Source: Hyperoplus lanceolatus
Taxonomy: Eukaryota > Chordata > Actinopteri > Uranoscopiformes > Ammodytidae
Assembly (NCBI GenBank): GCA_026929865.2
Contig: CM049406.2
Location: 23,811,501 to 23,875,500, forward strand
Direction of reading: 5' to 3'
DNA: 64,000 nucleotides
Shown here: one piece after another, positions 31,901 through 43,956 of the stretch
Layout: each line of letters opens with the position of its first letter
How positions within the stretch are numbered: position 1 is the stretch's first letter
Position numbers and translations under genes: made by a program
Notes under the pieces: generated by a model
The model's input: only the letters and a program-made list of their open reading frames with translations
Told to the model about the DNA's origin: nothing
Databases searched by the model: none

Positions 31901-32030
31901 GCAGGGCTTTCTCTTATCGAGCTCTTTCGTTATGGAACACACTCCCGATTGAGATCAGACAATCTGAGTCTGTCGAGGTGTTCAAGTCTAAACTTAAGAC
32001 TTATCTCTTTGAATTAACCTTTGGTTAGTG
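28945..32030 (+). pseudogene. L2 LINE reverse transcriptase, split by a TTAA element
   Basis: 28945-29290 encodes LPAKLFKELWQTLGPTMHD, AVVKPLLKKPNLDPDLSNYR and QSAFRARHSTETALTKVV. The frame resumes at 30915 with [56 protein letters not shown] in another frame, the catalytic [13 protein letters not shown], and the C-terminal region ITPVLASLHWLPVHVRSEFK to SKLKTYLFELTFG at 32028. Several frameshifts and stops (near 31120, 31330, 31545, 31630) show decay. Removing 29291-30914 restores KVV-NDT across one TTAA. Confidence 0.88.
29291..30914. mobile_element. TTAA-targeting (Kolobok/piggyBac-type) transposon in L2
   Basis: TTAA at 29287-29290 and 30915-30918 flanks inverted ends AGGGGACATATTATG / CATAATATGTCCCCT. 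1,624 bp. The interior has short frames without a recognisable transposase; 29700-29840 (ACAGGTGTCTGAG onward) could be a decayed exon. Kolobok and piggyBac both duplicate TTAA; the AGGGG end leans to Kolobok. Confidence 0.85.
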
Positions 32031-33431
32031 TGGTGGATTTTGAATGGTTAATACCAGAGTTTGCTGAGCAAAGGCCTTTAAATGTTAGAGGTCACTGTGA
32101 GAGACGAAAACAACCTTTTAATAGATAAACGTCAACCGTTGCTGGGACCTGTGATATGAAACCATATGCCTATTTTAGGAGTACCAGCATGCCAAGGGTT
32201 TGATATAAGACTACGCACAGGCGTGGGCTAGCTAGCTTTTGGGGGACAGCCCTCCTTGCTCATGCTACCACCAAGTCCTCTGTATTGTCTGATGGAAGCT
32301 CTGAAATAAACTTGGAACATTGAATTGTCCAGCCTCGCCTTTGTCTTTGTCAGCATGGGGAAGATTCGGTTACCACACGACATTAGCGCTCGTCCAACTC
32401 TCTACTGGCGCGGGGTTGGTGGCGGGTCACCCTGTCTGGGGTCGGTTCTCTGGTCTTTGCTGGGGGGGAGTTTGCTCTGGGGTAGGTGCCGGTCTGTGGC
32501 TGTTCCGGTGGGCTGCCTTGGCCGCTCGGGCTGGGGCAAATTGGCATCTGATTGTGGGCGCCGCTGCTGTGGGGTGTGATCATGCCTCTGGACGAGCGGT
32601 CGCGGCGGCCTGCGGGGCTTGGCTGGGTGGGTCATGTCGGCTGATGGGGCGGGGTATTGGGCCGGTGGCGCTGCCTGCCGCTGTCGTTGGTGTGCTCTGG
32701 GCTGGGGGTGGCCGGGGGGGCGGTGGTGTCGGGGTGCATGCTGGGGTACGGGGCACTGCGATGTTTAGACGCGGGTTGCTTTTTATCGCCTCGGGAGAAC
32801 TGCGGATAGATTGTGGGCGGTTAGAAGCAATCTATGCAATTTGCGTTTTAATTGTTTTTAAACTGTTTTTAATCAATTATCCCTGCCTGGCGGTCTGCTC
32901 TGTGGCGTCGCTGTTGGCTTCTGTGTTTTGCTGCCCGGCGTCTGTGCTCCTCCGGCCGGTCCTGGCTCTGGGTGTGATTTGATTATTTAATGTTTAATTT
33001 CTCGTTTGCATTATTAGTTACAAGTTAATTTGAGTTTATTTATGCTTTTGTTTTGCAATTAGTGGCCAGCTGTGGCGCACCAGGTGTCTATATATAGAGG
33101 TAGGCGGGCATGGGTAAGACAGGCACTGGGTAGGGTCATGGTTTTTTACCAGCTGTACGAGAGAGACAAAGGAGATGAAGCGGCCAGTTCCACACTGTTG
33201 TACATGCGCTTTGTTTACTTGTAAAGATCGGAACATAAACATTCAAAACGCAAATTCCCGACTGGACAGTGGACTCTTTTCCCTACCCTGCGTAAGATTC
33301 GTCCCCCTAGTGCCTCAGTGGCTATTTTGATTACGTTGTTTTGTTTGATTTCTTTATTTTCAGTAATTGTTTTATTGAGGACAAATGGCCACTACAGACA
33401 ATATTTCTCGCATTCTGGCGATTTTATAAAC
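32031..33431. other. L2 3' UTR, G-rich block and unassigned DNA
   Basis: 32031-32320 is probably the L2 3' UTR (AATAAACTTGG at 32306). 32400-32770 is strongly G-rich on the plus strand, with many GGGG runs, unlike all surrounding DNA. The 220-residue frame over it (32320-32982) is compositional. 33090-33105 has a TATATATAG box in LTR-like surroundings, but no LTR ends were found. Confidence 0.45.
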
Positions 33432-34186
33432 TAGGGCTGTCAAGCGATTAAAAAAATTAATCTAATTAATTACAGGCTCTGTGATTAATTAATCTAAATT
33501 AATCGCATACTTATATGACACTTATATGCCTGTTTATAAACAACTGTATAGGCTACTCTCTCTCTCTCTCTCCGTCTCTCGTAACTTCTGCTTCTTGCTA
33601 AATGACGACTGTCTATCTTCCACACAACAGACAGTGCTGCACTGCCACAGGTGCGGTGCGCATAGCCTATGCCGACTCATTCACCGTCCTACTCGTAGCC
33701 AAAAATATTGAGACACACACACACAAAGGAGGAAAAAAGACAGGCATATGCCAGCTAGGAAGAGTGAGAGGGGGCTGGTGTCCGTTTGTGGGAGACGATC
33801 GCAGCAAGCAAATGGAGACACGGAGGAAGATTGAGAGATACTGTTTTGAACCTACATTGTTAATTAGGCACCCACTAAATCAATAATGCGCAGACACTGC
33901 AGAGAATAACAAAAGACGTATTCCTACCTTCATGCTTATTTGCCCAGAGCAGCCCATAACACATCCATAAAGCCCTCGGCCTCTTTCCCCTGCTTCTTTC
34001 TTTACTCTTTAATCCCATGCGGGCCGTGTCAGCAAGCTACAGGTGCAGCTGCGCTATCGTCTCACCTCTTTTGCACCAGGTCAAAGGGCAATATAGAAGT
34101 GCGATTAATCTGCGTTAATTTTTTTTATCGCGTTAATTTTTCTGTGATTAATTAATCGAAATTAACGCGTTAATTTGACAGACCTA
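33432..34186. mobile_element. hAT-like MITE, TTATAAAC target duplication
   Basis: TTATAAAC at 33424-33431 and 34187-34194 flanks inverted ends beginning TAGGGCTGTCAAGCG and closing TTTGACAGACCTA. Both ends carry ATTAATC/GATTAAT words. 755 bp, no transposase. Confidence 0.9.
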
Positions 34187-34439
34187 TTATAAACACAAAA
34201 TTAGTTCTTCACATCATTGTGCACTTTCACATTTTAGCCAAAGAAGGAAAGGATTGCTGCCTTCATCTTTACTAACATTTAAGTAAAAATTAGACAGGTG
34301 AAAATTGCCGCTACAGTCTTTGGCCTCTGACAGCCAGATACAGAAATTTCAAGGTGGAGTTTTCCTTCATGTTGAGGACATTCCTATTGTAAAACTGTTG
34401 CCAACTAAAAAAAAAAAAAAAATCCCAAAGGCACGACAT

Positions 34440-35325
34440 AACTAAGTGATAGCCTTATTACAACGACAAAACTGAAGTAATTGTCTTTGGTGCCAAAGAT
34501 GAACAATTAAAAGTCAGCGCACAGCTTGCATCTGTTATGCTAGAAACCACACACCAAGCCAGAAATCTTGGTGTTGTCATAGGCTCCGACTTGAATTTCA
34601 AGAAACACATTAAATCAATTAATAGGTCAGCATACTACCACCTTAAAAACATATCAAGAATTAAATGACTTATGTCTCAGCAAGATTTAGAAAAACTTGT
34701 CCATGCATTTATCTTTAGTAGACTTGACTACTGTAACAGTGTCCTTGCAGGCCTTCCAAAAAAATCTATCAGACAGCTTCAGCTAATTCAGAACGCTGCT
34801 GCTCGAGTCCTCACTAGGACCAAAAAAGTGGATCACATTACCCCAGTTCTGAGGTCTTTACACTGGCTTCCTGTCACTCAAAGAATTGATTTCAAAATAC
34901 TGATGTTGGTTTATAAAGCACTAAATGGTTTAGCGCCAAAATACATTACTGATCTGCTGATACGTTATGAACCGTCCAGAGCCCTTAGGTCGTCTGGGAC
35001 AGGTTTACTTACAGTCCCAAGAGTTAGGACTAAACGAGGAGAAGCAGCTTTTAGTTTTTATACACCAAATATCTGGAACAAACTCCCAGAAAACTTGAGG
35101 TCTGCTGCAACCCTCAGTTCTTTTAAATCGAGTCTGAAGACTTTTCTGTTTCCATTTTAACCTGTACTTTTTATTTAATTTAACTGTTTTACTTCTTTTC
35201 ATTAGATTTTAAATGTCTTCTTAAGTGTTTTATGTATTTTAATCTTGCCCCTGTAAAGCACTTTGAGTGGCCTTGTGTTTGAATTGTGCTAAATAAATAA
35301 ACTTGCCTTGCCTTGCCTTATTTTA
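34440..35325 (+). pseudogene. L2-type LINE C-terminal fragment
   Basis: 34455-34668 encodes KTEVIVFGAKDEQLKVSA and ARNLGVVIGSDLNFKKHI, then a TGA, then 34672-35160 is open (162 residues): [56 protein letters not shown]. The 3' UTR ends in CCTTGCCTTGCC at about 35320. It is a different L2 subfamily from 28945-32030 and is truncated at the 5' side. Confidence 0.88.
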
Positions 35326-35994
35326 AATGGTCGCTTCACATACAACATAATGCTGTTACCAAGCAGCTGTAACATACAGTAGCTCTGGACAATGGCATCC
35401 AGCAGGGGAAACTGCTCAGCAACATGCATGGAAACAAGCAGCCTAATCAAATTTGCTTTCACAATCGCCTGAATTAGTATTGATGACATGCTTGTCTCTT
35501 AGCTTTAGACATGCAATTTCTTTAAAATAGGTTTAAACACCACTTTTCAACAGCAAAAAGAAAAGAAAAAAGGTTAAGACCATTCTGTCACAATGTTGTA
35601 TTATTAGTTCATTCATATTCAACAGAATAACTTCATGGAGCGATAGAAAATCACACACCTGCAGGTTCTGCTGCTTCTGGATCCTCTTCTTATTTAAAAG
35701 ACGAATGAGCTTTGAAGAAGTGTGACAATATTTGCGATCATCGTACGTCTCTGCTCCTCGAATAAGTTCTTCTGGCACTTCAACTAAGCTGCTCTTTGGT
35801 GCTTCAGTACGTCACGACTGCCTTGACTTCCCATATTTGAGCGCTGGTGTTCACCCCACCTCTTTCTCTCTCTCGCTCTCTCTCTCTACCTCTCAGCAGA
35901 TCATATTTTTTGCAGCCACTTTCATTAGCGGCATTCTTCATCTTCTTTCCTCCAGTTTCATATTTTCTTTCCAACACTCACACACACACACGCA

Positions 35995-36045
<51 letters not shown>

Positions 36046-36330
36046 TAATTATTTTCAAGTGAATCTGTAGGCCAGTCATCATCTTATCCCTTTGAAAATC
36101 AATGTGTTGCAGCAAAGATGACAATTAAGGTTGAGATTGCTTTGACCCTGGTACCCATGGCCCATAATGTGAGCATGGCTGTTAGGAAAAAGAAAGAAAT
36201 ATAGAAGATAGGTTAACATTTCAAGTGATTTGTGTTATTCAGTGCCTTATTTTCCTGCATCAAACGTGCTGCACGTCAGTTGCAGGTTTGTTAAAGTGCT
36301 GAAACATGTGAAAGTAGTGTATTTGAATCC
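35326..36330. other. Intergenic DNA with microsatellites
   Basis: No gene. A (CT)n run lies near 35863-35892 and a CA/CACG array at 35980-36043. Confidence 0.5.
35980..36043. repeat. (CACG)n/(CA)n microsatellite
   Basis: ACACACACGCACGCACGCAC passing into a pure CA tract of about 15 units. Confidence 0.95.
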
Positions 36331-36334
36331 TTAA

Positions 36335-36767
36335 AGGCCTACTTCACCGGTTTGAATATGAAGGTGTATTGAATTCTGAGATCCTATGTAGTATAAATGT
36401 GCGAAAAAAATTTAAATCGGTTCATCCTAGCCTGAGAAAAGGCAGAAAGAGTGTTTTTTTTTAACCCTATATTTCTCTTTCTCATGACATCACAGAAAGA
36501 GAAATATAGGGTTAAAGAAAACTTACTTTGTAAATATTACTGTGAGGTCTTTTACTGTGACATCACAGTAATATTTACAAAGTATGTTTTTTTTAACCCT
36601 ATATTTCTCTTTCTGTGATGTCACGAAAAGAGAAATATAGGGTTAAAAACACTCTTTCTCCTTTTCTCAGGCTAGGATGAACCGATTTTATTTTTTTTTG
36701 CACATTTATACTACATAGGATCTCAGAATTCAATACACCTTCATATTCAAACCGGTGAAGTAGGCCT
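36335..36767. mobile_element. TTAA foldback element, nested palindromes
   Basis: TTAA at 36331-36334 and 36768-36771. The arms start AGGCCTACTTCACCGG and run inward for about 200 bp as near-perfect inverted repeats. Inside each arm is a further palindrome built from AACCCTATATTTCTCTTTCT and its complement, so one strand can fold into a long hairpin with side stems. No coding frame. Confidence 0.92.
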
Positions 36768-36771
36768 TTAA

Positions 36772-36973
36772 AGGTGGAGTCATTGATTCATAAACTACCT
36801 GTCCATACTTTTTGTGCACTGAAAACGTGTTAATACACAGCCTAGGCTCTGTAAATGGGCATGTCGCTAGCTAAGGTGGGCACCCTTTGTTTACATCCCC
36901 CTTTTTTACATAGCCTACCAGTCAACAGAGCCTAGGCTGCATTTTTATTAAGACCAGATTGTTTTTTTCAGTG

Positions 36974-37070
<97 letters not shown>

Positions 37071-37170
37071 CAGATAGGTAGGTAGCGAATCATGAGAAGA
37101 AATTCACTGATTTTGACCAAAAGTGATTTTTTACAACAACAAGCACTCTCCAGAATCGCTGAGTCCACCT
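36772..37170. mobile_element. TTAA MITE abutting the foldback, with long (CA)n
   Basis: The right TTAA of the foldback (36768-36771) is also the left TTAA of this element; its right TTAA is 37171-37174. Ends: AGGTGGAGTCATTGATTC / GAATCGCTGAGTCCACCT. It holds the longest microsatellite of the window. Confidence 0.82.
36979..37067. repeat. (CA)n microsatellite
   Basis: A pure CA tract of about 44 units after GTGTGCGCGC. Confidence 0.97.
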
Positions 37171-37174
37171 TTAA

Positions 37175-39746
37175 GGCTCAGATGGGTATTTTCCCCACAG
37201 CAAACCTAAAGCTTAATAAAAAGACACTTTTTTTTATATGTATGGATGTGTGAGAGCTCAGGGTTGCTTAACTGATAGATCAGCCCAATGAGAAACATCC
37301 TACGCAGGCAGTAGCTACAATCATTTACAGTAGGCTACAATCAAGCGCTGTACCAAGGAATTCTCTGTGTAATTAATCATCAACAGGGCTTCTGTCAATG
37401 GGCAGACATTTCAGTTTAGTCTAGCAGCACACGCCTGTATGACTGTGTACCCCTGCACATCTCTCCTCCTCCCTCTGCACGGGGTGTCTAATTCAATCAG
37501 AGCTATTAATCCCAGTGCTCCAATACTTTCCGGGGTCATTCTCACCGGTGCCTCCATTTAGTCAAGCATTAATTGCTCTTCCGTCTGTGACTGGCTCATA
37601 CTAAAAGGTTTGATTGCGACGAAACCCACACACCATCATGCCGGGTCAACTCTTTTGATTTTGTCCTTTTGTCCCTCTGGCCATTATTTTCAACCTATTT
37701 TCCACTCAGCATGTTGTCTAACCATGCAGATACTTTGCTGAATGGTTTTATTAGTCTTTTTAGTGTGTCTTACGAGACACCGTGTCCCTGTTACTCCTGA
37801 TAATACACAGACCTCACTGTCAACAGTTTTCATTGGAGCTATACTTTCTGCTGGATAAAGAGGGATTGTACAATGCTGGGAACAGTCATTTATTTCGCCT
37901 CCATTGTATTTGGATCGTGGCCTAAATCTTAGAGTAAAGTACCTGACCAAATAAAATTCCAAAAATAACTTGGCGGAGAGCTACATAGGTAGCCAGAGCC
38001 ATAGGTTTCAGGACCCTCCATTATAGGGTAAGTTTATTGAGAAGGTAGAAAAAAAAGAAGAAAGAAACAACACAAAACTGTATTGATTTTTTATTATTTT
38101 TTTGCAAATATATTTATGCAACCTGTGCAAGGGGTCATGAGTGGGCAGGAATGCTAAGAAAATATGTTTTGGATAAATTAAATCAAGATTTATCTGAATA
38201 CAGAAAACATACACATGAGCTCAGCTCCAACACAACTATCAGTAGTGTGATGGACCACACTTTTCAGACCCAACTCTTAAAAGCAAAAACAAAAGTACTA
38301 TGGGACATCATACAGTAATTGATGTCAATGATATACTTGCAGAGGTCAAAGAACATTACAATATCAACTAAATCATTTAACCAAATTTAGAGAACAGGAA
38401 ATTAAATGGAGGGTGAATGCGGTGGAAAAAAACACACTCAGTCACTCACTTCAGTGGAAATTTCTTAATGACCAGTGGGAAGTTCTGTGTAAACAGAGGG
38501 AGCGTACTGGAGATTAAACAGAAAGAAAGGAGGGGGTAGTAACGCTTCTACTTTGCCTTTTTTACAATGGTAGGATTATGATAATATGGAGTATGTTAGT
38601 TTCTTTATTTTAACAGAAAGAATCAATTTCCTCTGGGCAGGCCTCAAGTGTATAGGCCTATCTACAACACAAGCAGCTTTGGGCCCTCTACAGAATACAT
38701 AGCTTGGAGAGGGTTGTTCAACTCATTCTAGATTCTGACATATTCACCTTCACTGTCTTTCTACAGAAACCCCTGCCCTGTGTGGTTTAAGGAGTGCAAA
38801 ATAAATTTAAAAAGCTAAAGTCAATGTTGAGAGAAAAAAGGCTTCCCAAAACACTATGATGCTCTTGGGCAAAAGTCAACCATTTAGGCACGACGCAGCT
38901 CACCGTAGGGCATTTCCTCTGTGCATCAACATTCTGTCCGTAGCCTCATTTTAGAACTGATAGCGAGAATGGGTTTATGCTAGAGGGATTTTTATTTTAA
39001 TTGTAAATGCGTGGAGTAGTCATGTCTCCCATTCTGGACTCAGTATGTAACTGTTCTCTTTTTATATTTTAATGGATCATAACTCACTTGGCTTTTCAAT
39101 TATCTTAACTGTGAAATCCGTCCAAATCAAACAAGGTGAGCTGCGTATAGCTCATGTGCAATGACCGGCTCCTAACAGCTCTTTTCTTGTGTATATTCGT
39201 GGGATGCAATCACAGCCTCTTAAAATCCACTCTATACACATCTATTTTCAAGGTGTATTAGCCTCACTGACTCTCAATACAGGAGTAGTAAGATATTGGA
39301 TGCCAACGAGATTTCCCATTGAGATAATTGTATCCGTGTTAAATGGAGCCCTTAAATGGAGCCCTTAAATTAAACAGCAACGCTTGCTATTGAAACGGCT
39401 ACCTTGGAAACGCGAATGAAATATTGTCTTCAAAAGAAGGAGAAGGAGTAAGTGACATTTTTTTAATGAAGGGTCTTAATTTATACACTGATTGCATGGT
39501 ACTTAGTTGTAGTGAATGCCTCAACGTTTATATGACATTTAAGAGCACCCCTTCATGCACATTTACGAGCCGATGTGTGTGCATGCTTGTTTGTGTTGTT
39601 GTCTGTTCAATGAGTCAATCCATCAAAATGACCAGTGGAGAGCTTTTTTCTTCACAGTAGATCAACGAATGACTTTGGTGTGTTCAAAGTACTTCATCTT
39701 GGAATTGCTCGAGGACTGTGTGGATTAATCAGAATTGATAGATGGT
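37175..39746. other. Intergenic DNA, no gene recognised
   Basis: No repeat family or gene was recognised. 37430-37680 has even base composition and no repeat words, so it could be a conserved non-coding element, but this cannot be shown from one sequence. Confidence 0.45.
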
Positions 39747-39754
39747 GGCCCTAT

Positions 39755-40659
39755 CAGAGGTGGGCAGAGTAGCCAAAAAATGTACTCAAGTAAAAGTAAG
39801 TTACTTTAAGATTATAATTACTCAAGTAGACGTAAAAGTACTCGAGTAAGAGTAAAAAAGTATGCAGTGAAAAGACTACTCAAGTACTCAAGAGTACAAG
39901 TAGGCCACTGAATTACTCTGGATTTATTTTTGAAATATACAGAGCAACACAAACGGTACAGAATAGACACGAACATAATATAAAACAGCAATGTTCAAAT
40001 AAAGATATGTTAAATAACATAAGTTTAAATAAAACAATAAATAAGGTATTTAAAAATCAAATGAATAACCCTTGAACTCAAACAATAATAAATTATCTGC
40101 CAAATTAAATACATCACCCTTCAAATGGAATGATAATAAATTAGGCTTGTCCAAAATTATATTAATTAAAACCAATACACTTACTTCCATTTTCTCGACT
40201 CACCCAGATAGTCGGTAAAATATGCATTTAACCTACATGGCACGGCCAAGGACACAACATTGGTGGGAACCGACATTGTTGAGCCCATGGTTGAGCCCTA
40301 TGACAACATGAAAACATTTGTCATGTGACTGAAGTGGCTGCATTTGATTGGCAAGCTTTTGTAATGTGGTTTTTATTGGTTGAAATAGTCACGTGATAGA
40401 GATGTTGGCTGAAGATGTCCCCGGGGAGAGAAATCATGAGAGAAATAGATCTTGCATGTAATAAATAAAATATATAAAAAAATAAGGTAACGACCGTCAC
40501 GTAGCCAAATGGAACGGCGTAAAAGTACCGTTCTTTCTTCAAATATTTACCCAAGTAAAAGTATGTTGCAATAAAACTACTCCTAAAATTACAATTTATT
40601 CAAAAAGTTACTCAAGTATTTGTAACAGAGTAAATGTAGCGCGTTACGACCCACCTCTG
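39755..40659. mobile_element. hAT-like element, GGCCCTAT target duplication
   Basis: GGCCCTAT at 39747-39754 and 40660-40667 flanks CAGAGGTGGGCAGAGTAG ... CCCACCTCTG. Subterminal DNA is rich in CTCAAGTA words on both sides, as in a family I know from many fish. 905 bp, no transposase. Confidence 0.93.
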
Positions 40660-40667
40660 GGCCCTAT

Positions 40668-41209
40668 AATTTAAAAGTATGATTGGTGAGCGGAAGTAGG
40701 TGCATCGCGTTCAACCAATTACTGACAGTTCCGCCTTCAAACGAGAGAGAATATATTATACTAACATTTTATAATAATCCAATTCTTCATATCCTTCAAG
40801 TCTCATGCCCTGTCTTAGGTAACCATCATGGCATCCAGAGCCATAATATTCACAGGGTTTCTCTTTGTGTCTTTTATGGAAATGTTGATTCACACATCAT
40901 TGTTTACACACTATCCCCATGACACTGTTGCAATGTGTAATCAAATAGTTGAAAAACATCCTCAGTGAGCTGAGTGTTTGGTCCCTATCACAAATATTAG
41001 TGGTTTATAATTTTTCCTGCCAATATAATCTTTGTTGTATATGTTCTCCTGAAGGACCACTTACTTGTGGTTACATGGGAAAATAAAATGACCCCTGCAA
41101 TTATGTTAACCCCTAAAAACTTAATGTGAACCTAAACACTACTTATGATTATCAAGCTTAAAAAAACATTACTGCTGTCATGATTGACTCCACAGCGGGA
41201 ACATGTATG
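40668..41209. other. Intergenic DNA, no gene recognised
   Basis: AT-rich DNA without motif or frame of note. Confidence 0.45.
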
Positions 41210-41535
41210 TTAAAGCTACAGTGCGTAACTTAACTTCTATCACCCAATGAGGAATTCTGAGGAAATTAAAACAACACTGGCGGTGAAACTGCATGGATTT
41301 TATTCCTTCTGCTGTATGTCCTGGTTTTTTCTTAGCAGTAGAATCAACGACTGAAACATTTTGTGGTGGGTGCTTCTTGGGATTTTGCTGAGCTCCTGCG
41401 CCAGGGGGCTACACCAGTATGTGAACATTGCCATACATAGGGGAGAGTGGGGTGAGTTGTGCCAGTGGGGAAGTTGTGCCACCCCTTGTTTCAAGAAAAC
41501 CATAGAAGAAATTGGAAATGTGACCACATATTTAA

Positions 41536-42050
41536 AGGTCACATATTATGCTAACTGCACTTTTTAAATGTGTTCTAACTTATCCATAGGTCCACGGTGT
41601 GCCTAGAGTCTGCCAAAATATTAAAAAAAATAACAATCTCTCCTTTTCTCACTCTCCCCATTTCTGAAACCCCCACCCCTCCCCCCAATATACTCCAGTC
41701 AGAATTCTCCTCGTTTCTGACCTCAAAAACTGGAAAGCCAGAGGCTTCCACTGTGCAGCCCACACCCCTATTTCTTATTGGTCCACGGCCCTGACAGACA
41801 GAGGGCGAGGCGTATCTGGCTTCGCTTCCGGACAGGGGGCGGGGGGAGCTCAAAGATTGTATATTTACGAGGGGAGCTCCAGCTCTTTTTAAAAAAATAG
41901 GCCATTGTGAGATTAGCTGAACATCAGCATAGTACAATAAATTATCTGAAAGTTTTTTTCAGCAAACAATTAAAGAAAAACGTATTAGGGACCACTAAGA
42001 CCATATAATATGGTGTATAATAGAACCGTAAAGTGTATAATATGGGAGCT
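41536..42050. mobile_element. TTAA MITE inside the nest
   Basis: TTAA at 41532-41535 and 42051-42054; ends AGGTCACATATTATG / ATAATATGGGAGCT are imperfect inverted repeats. It resembles the ends of the 29291-30914 element (AGGGGACATATTATG), so it is probably the same superfamily. 515 bp, non-coding. Confidence 0.75.
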
Positions 42051-42416
42051 TTAAGAAGAGCCATCCATTTGACTTATCATGTAAAGAAGGGAGAAACATG
42101 GAATACAGTCCCGGGCAAAAGTCTTGTCACTTATCAATTTTGTAGAAACAACAGCTTATAAACTGACTTTTAATTAATCTATTGGTTTAAAAAAATGACT
42201 CATATGAAAGCTAAAACCCTCCCAAATTATGTTTAATATACTAAAATAAATTTGCTTCATTGATTTACTTGCATAACATCAGTGAATTAAGTAGTGGTGC
42301 GATCCATATTAAATATCTTGTATGACTTCAATGAGCTTGAAGGACTGCATCCATGTGTTCGACAATGATTCATACAATTTATTGACGAAGTCATCAGGAA
42401 TAGCAAAGAAAGCAGT

Positions 42417-43060
42417 CTAACATACTTCCCAGAGTTCATCAAGATTCTTTGGTTTGGTCTTCCATGCTTCCTCTTTCATTCTACCCCAGACATGCTCAAT
42501 GATGTTCATGTCTGGTGACTGGGCTGGCCAGTCCTGCAGCACCTTGATCTTCTTTGCCTTGAGGAACTTTGATGTAGAGATGGAAGTATGCGATGGAGCA
42601 CCACCCTGCTGCATAATTTGACCCCTTTTATGGTTGGGAATGTAAGAGGTAGCTAATTCTTCTTGATATTTTAGGCTTTTATATTGCCTTCCACCCTGCA
42701 AATCTCTTGCACACCCCCATACTGGATGTAACCCCAGACCATGATTTTTCCGCCACCAAACTTAACTGTTTTCTGGGTGAATCTCGGATCCATGCAGGCT
42801 CCAGTAGGTCTCCTGCAATATTTGCGGCGGCTGTGATGGAATTCAACCAAAGATTCATCTGAGAAATCCACCTTCTACCACTTTTCCAGCGTCCATGCCT
42901 TTAACAGGCTGTGGGCCTTAGAAAATGCCACAGGTTTTTTTTTAATTGCCTTTTGTTTAGTTCTGGTTTCTGGGCACTGATTCGACCTGGAAGGTGGATT
43001 TCTCAGATGAATCTTCGGTTGAATTACATCACATGGTTGCTCCATCGCATACTTCCATAT
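42417..43060 (-). pseudogene. Tc1 transposase remnant, minus-strand copy
   Basis: Frames at 42875-42970 (KKPVAFSKAHSLLKAW), 42671-42871 (MDFSDESLVEFHHSRRKYCR; KFGGGKIMVWGYIQYGG) and 42417-42701 (GGAPSHTSISTSKFLKAK; WPAQSPDMNIIEHVWGRMKE) together give the middle and C-terminal part of a Tc1 DDE transposase. They lie in different frames with gaps. The second catalytic Asp region (VDFSDES) and the DMNIIEHVW motif are visible. Confidence 0.85.
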
Positions 43061-43335
43061 CAAAGTTCACTCAAGGCGAAGGAAGATCAAGGTGCTCCAG
43101 GACTGGCCAGCCCAGTCACCAGACATGAACATCATTGAGGCATGTCTTGGATAGAATGAAAGAGGAAGCATGGAAGACCAAACCAAAGAATCTTGATGAA
43201 CTCTGGGAGGCATGTAATGCTGGGCTTACACTAGACAACTTCAAAAATACTTTGAAAAGACTGAAGACTGAAACCCTCTTACACCTAAAGACAATCAACT
43301 CACACCTGAAGATAACTAGTCATTAGTTTTCAGTC
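42985..43335 (+). pseudogene. Tc1 transposase remnant, plus-strand inverted copy
   Basis: From about 42988 the plus strand reads KVDFSDESSVELHH, APSHTSIS, then WPAQSPDMN-type sequence in a shifted frame and VLDRMKEEAWKTKPKNLDEL up to 43214, where the Harbinger MITE interrupts it. It continues after 43957 (GACTGCTTTCC). It lacks a segment of about 200 bp present in the minus-strand copy. Confidence 0.75.
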
Positions 43336-43956
43336 ACAGAGTGAGATTTTGAAAAGACAGGGGGTCTCATATTGCAAGACTACAACTAGATTCCTTTTGA
43401 AATTAATATCATTTCCGCAAACGCGATAGTGATTATTTAATTAAAAACAAGTTAATTCAATATTCCGAGCGGGGTACTTCCTTTAGTTATTTGACCAGCT
43501 TTGTTTGCTGATCTCATACCCCAATAACTTTAACTCCTAACCCTGTATTTGACGGTAGAGTGTTCAGGTTGCGCGGCTGTCAGCCTGGTTCTCCACCGAG
43601 GCTTCTATGAAAAAGTATCCGAAATAAGTGCCTCACCAGGCGGACACAGGTCGCGACTAATGCCGCTCCTCCTGTGTCGTACTTGGTGCATGCGAGAGTG
43701 TGACAGTGTTTACGTAATTTTGCTTGAGCCAACCCCCTAAGACTAGCGATAATATCAAACATGTTTGACAATGTCGGAACGTCAAAACGGGAAGAAGACT
43801 GTCTGAAATCGGGTCGGAAGACCACCATACACCAAACGACTGAGATTACGTGCACGCGCCACAACTCCAGCACGACTCCAGTGATGTCAGTCCGACATTG
43901 GAAGATTGTCTGCGACAGTCAAATCGCGTGAAAAGTCGTGTAGTGTAAACCCAGCA
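43218..43956. mobile_element. PIF/Harbinger-like MITE, copy A (739 bp), TAA target
   Basis: TAA at 43215-43217 and 43957-43959; ends TGCTGGGCTTACACTAGA / TAGTGTAAACCCAGCA. It interrupts the plus-strand Tc1 transposase remnant, and removing it restores the Tc1 sequence. A second copy of exactly the same length is at 57920-58658. Confidence 0.92.

Noticed and set aside
32320..32982. 220-residue Gly/Ala/Val-rich frame
   Set aside because: A by-product of the G-rich block; no start context, domain or codon signal.
36979..37067. CRISPR-like or regulatory array
   Set aside because: Pure CA microsatellite without spacers.
43580..43873. 97-residue minus-strand frame, with a partial match at 58390-58575
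   Set aside because: It lies inside the two Harbinger-like MITE copies; similarity between them reflects DNA duplication and the frame is broken in copy B.
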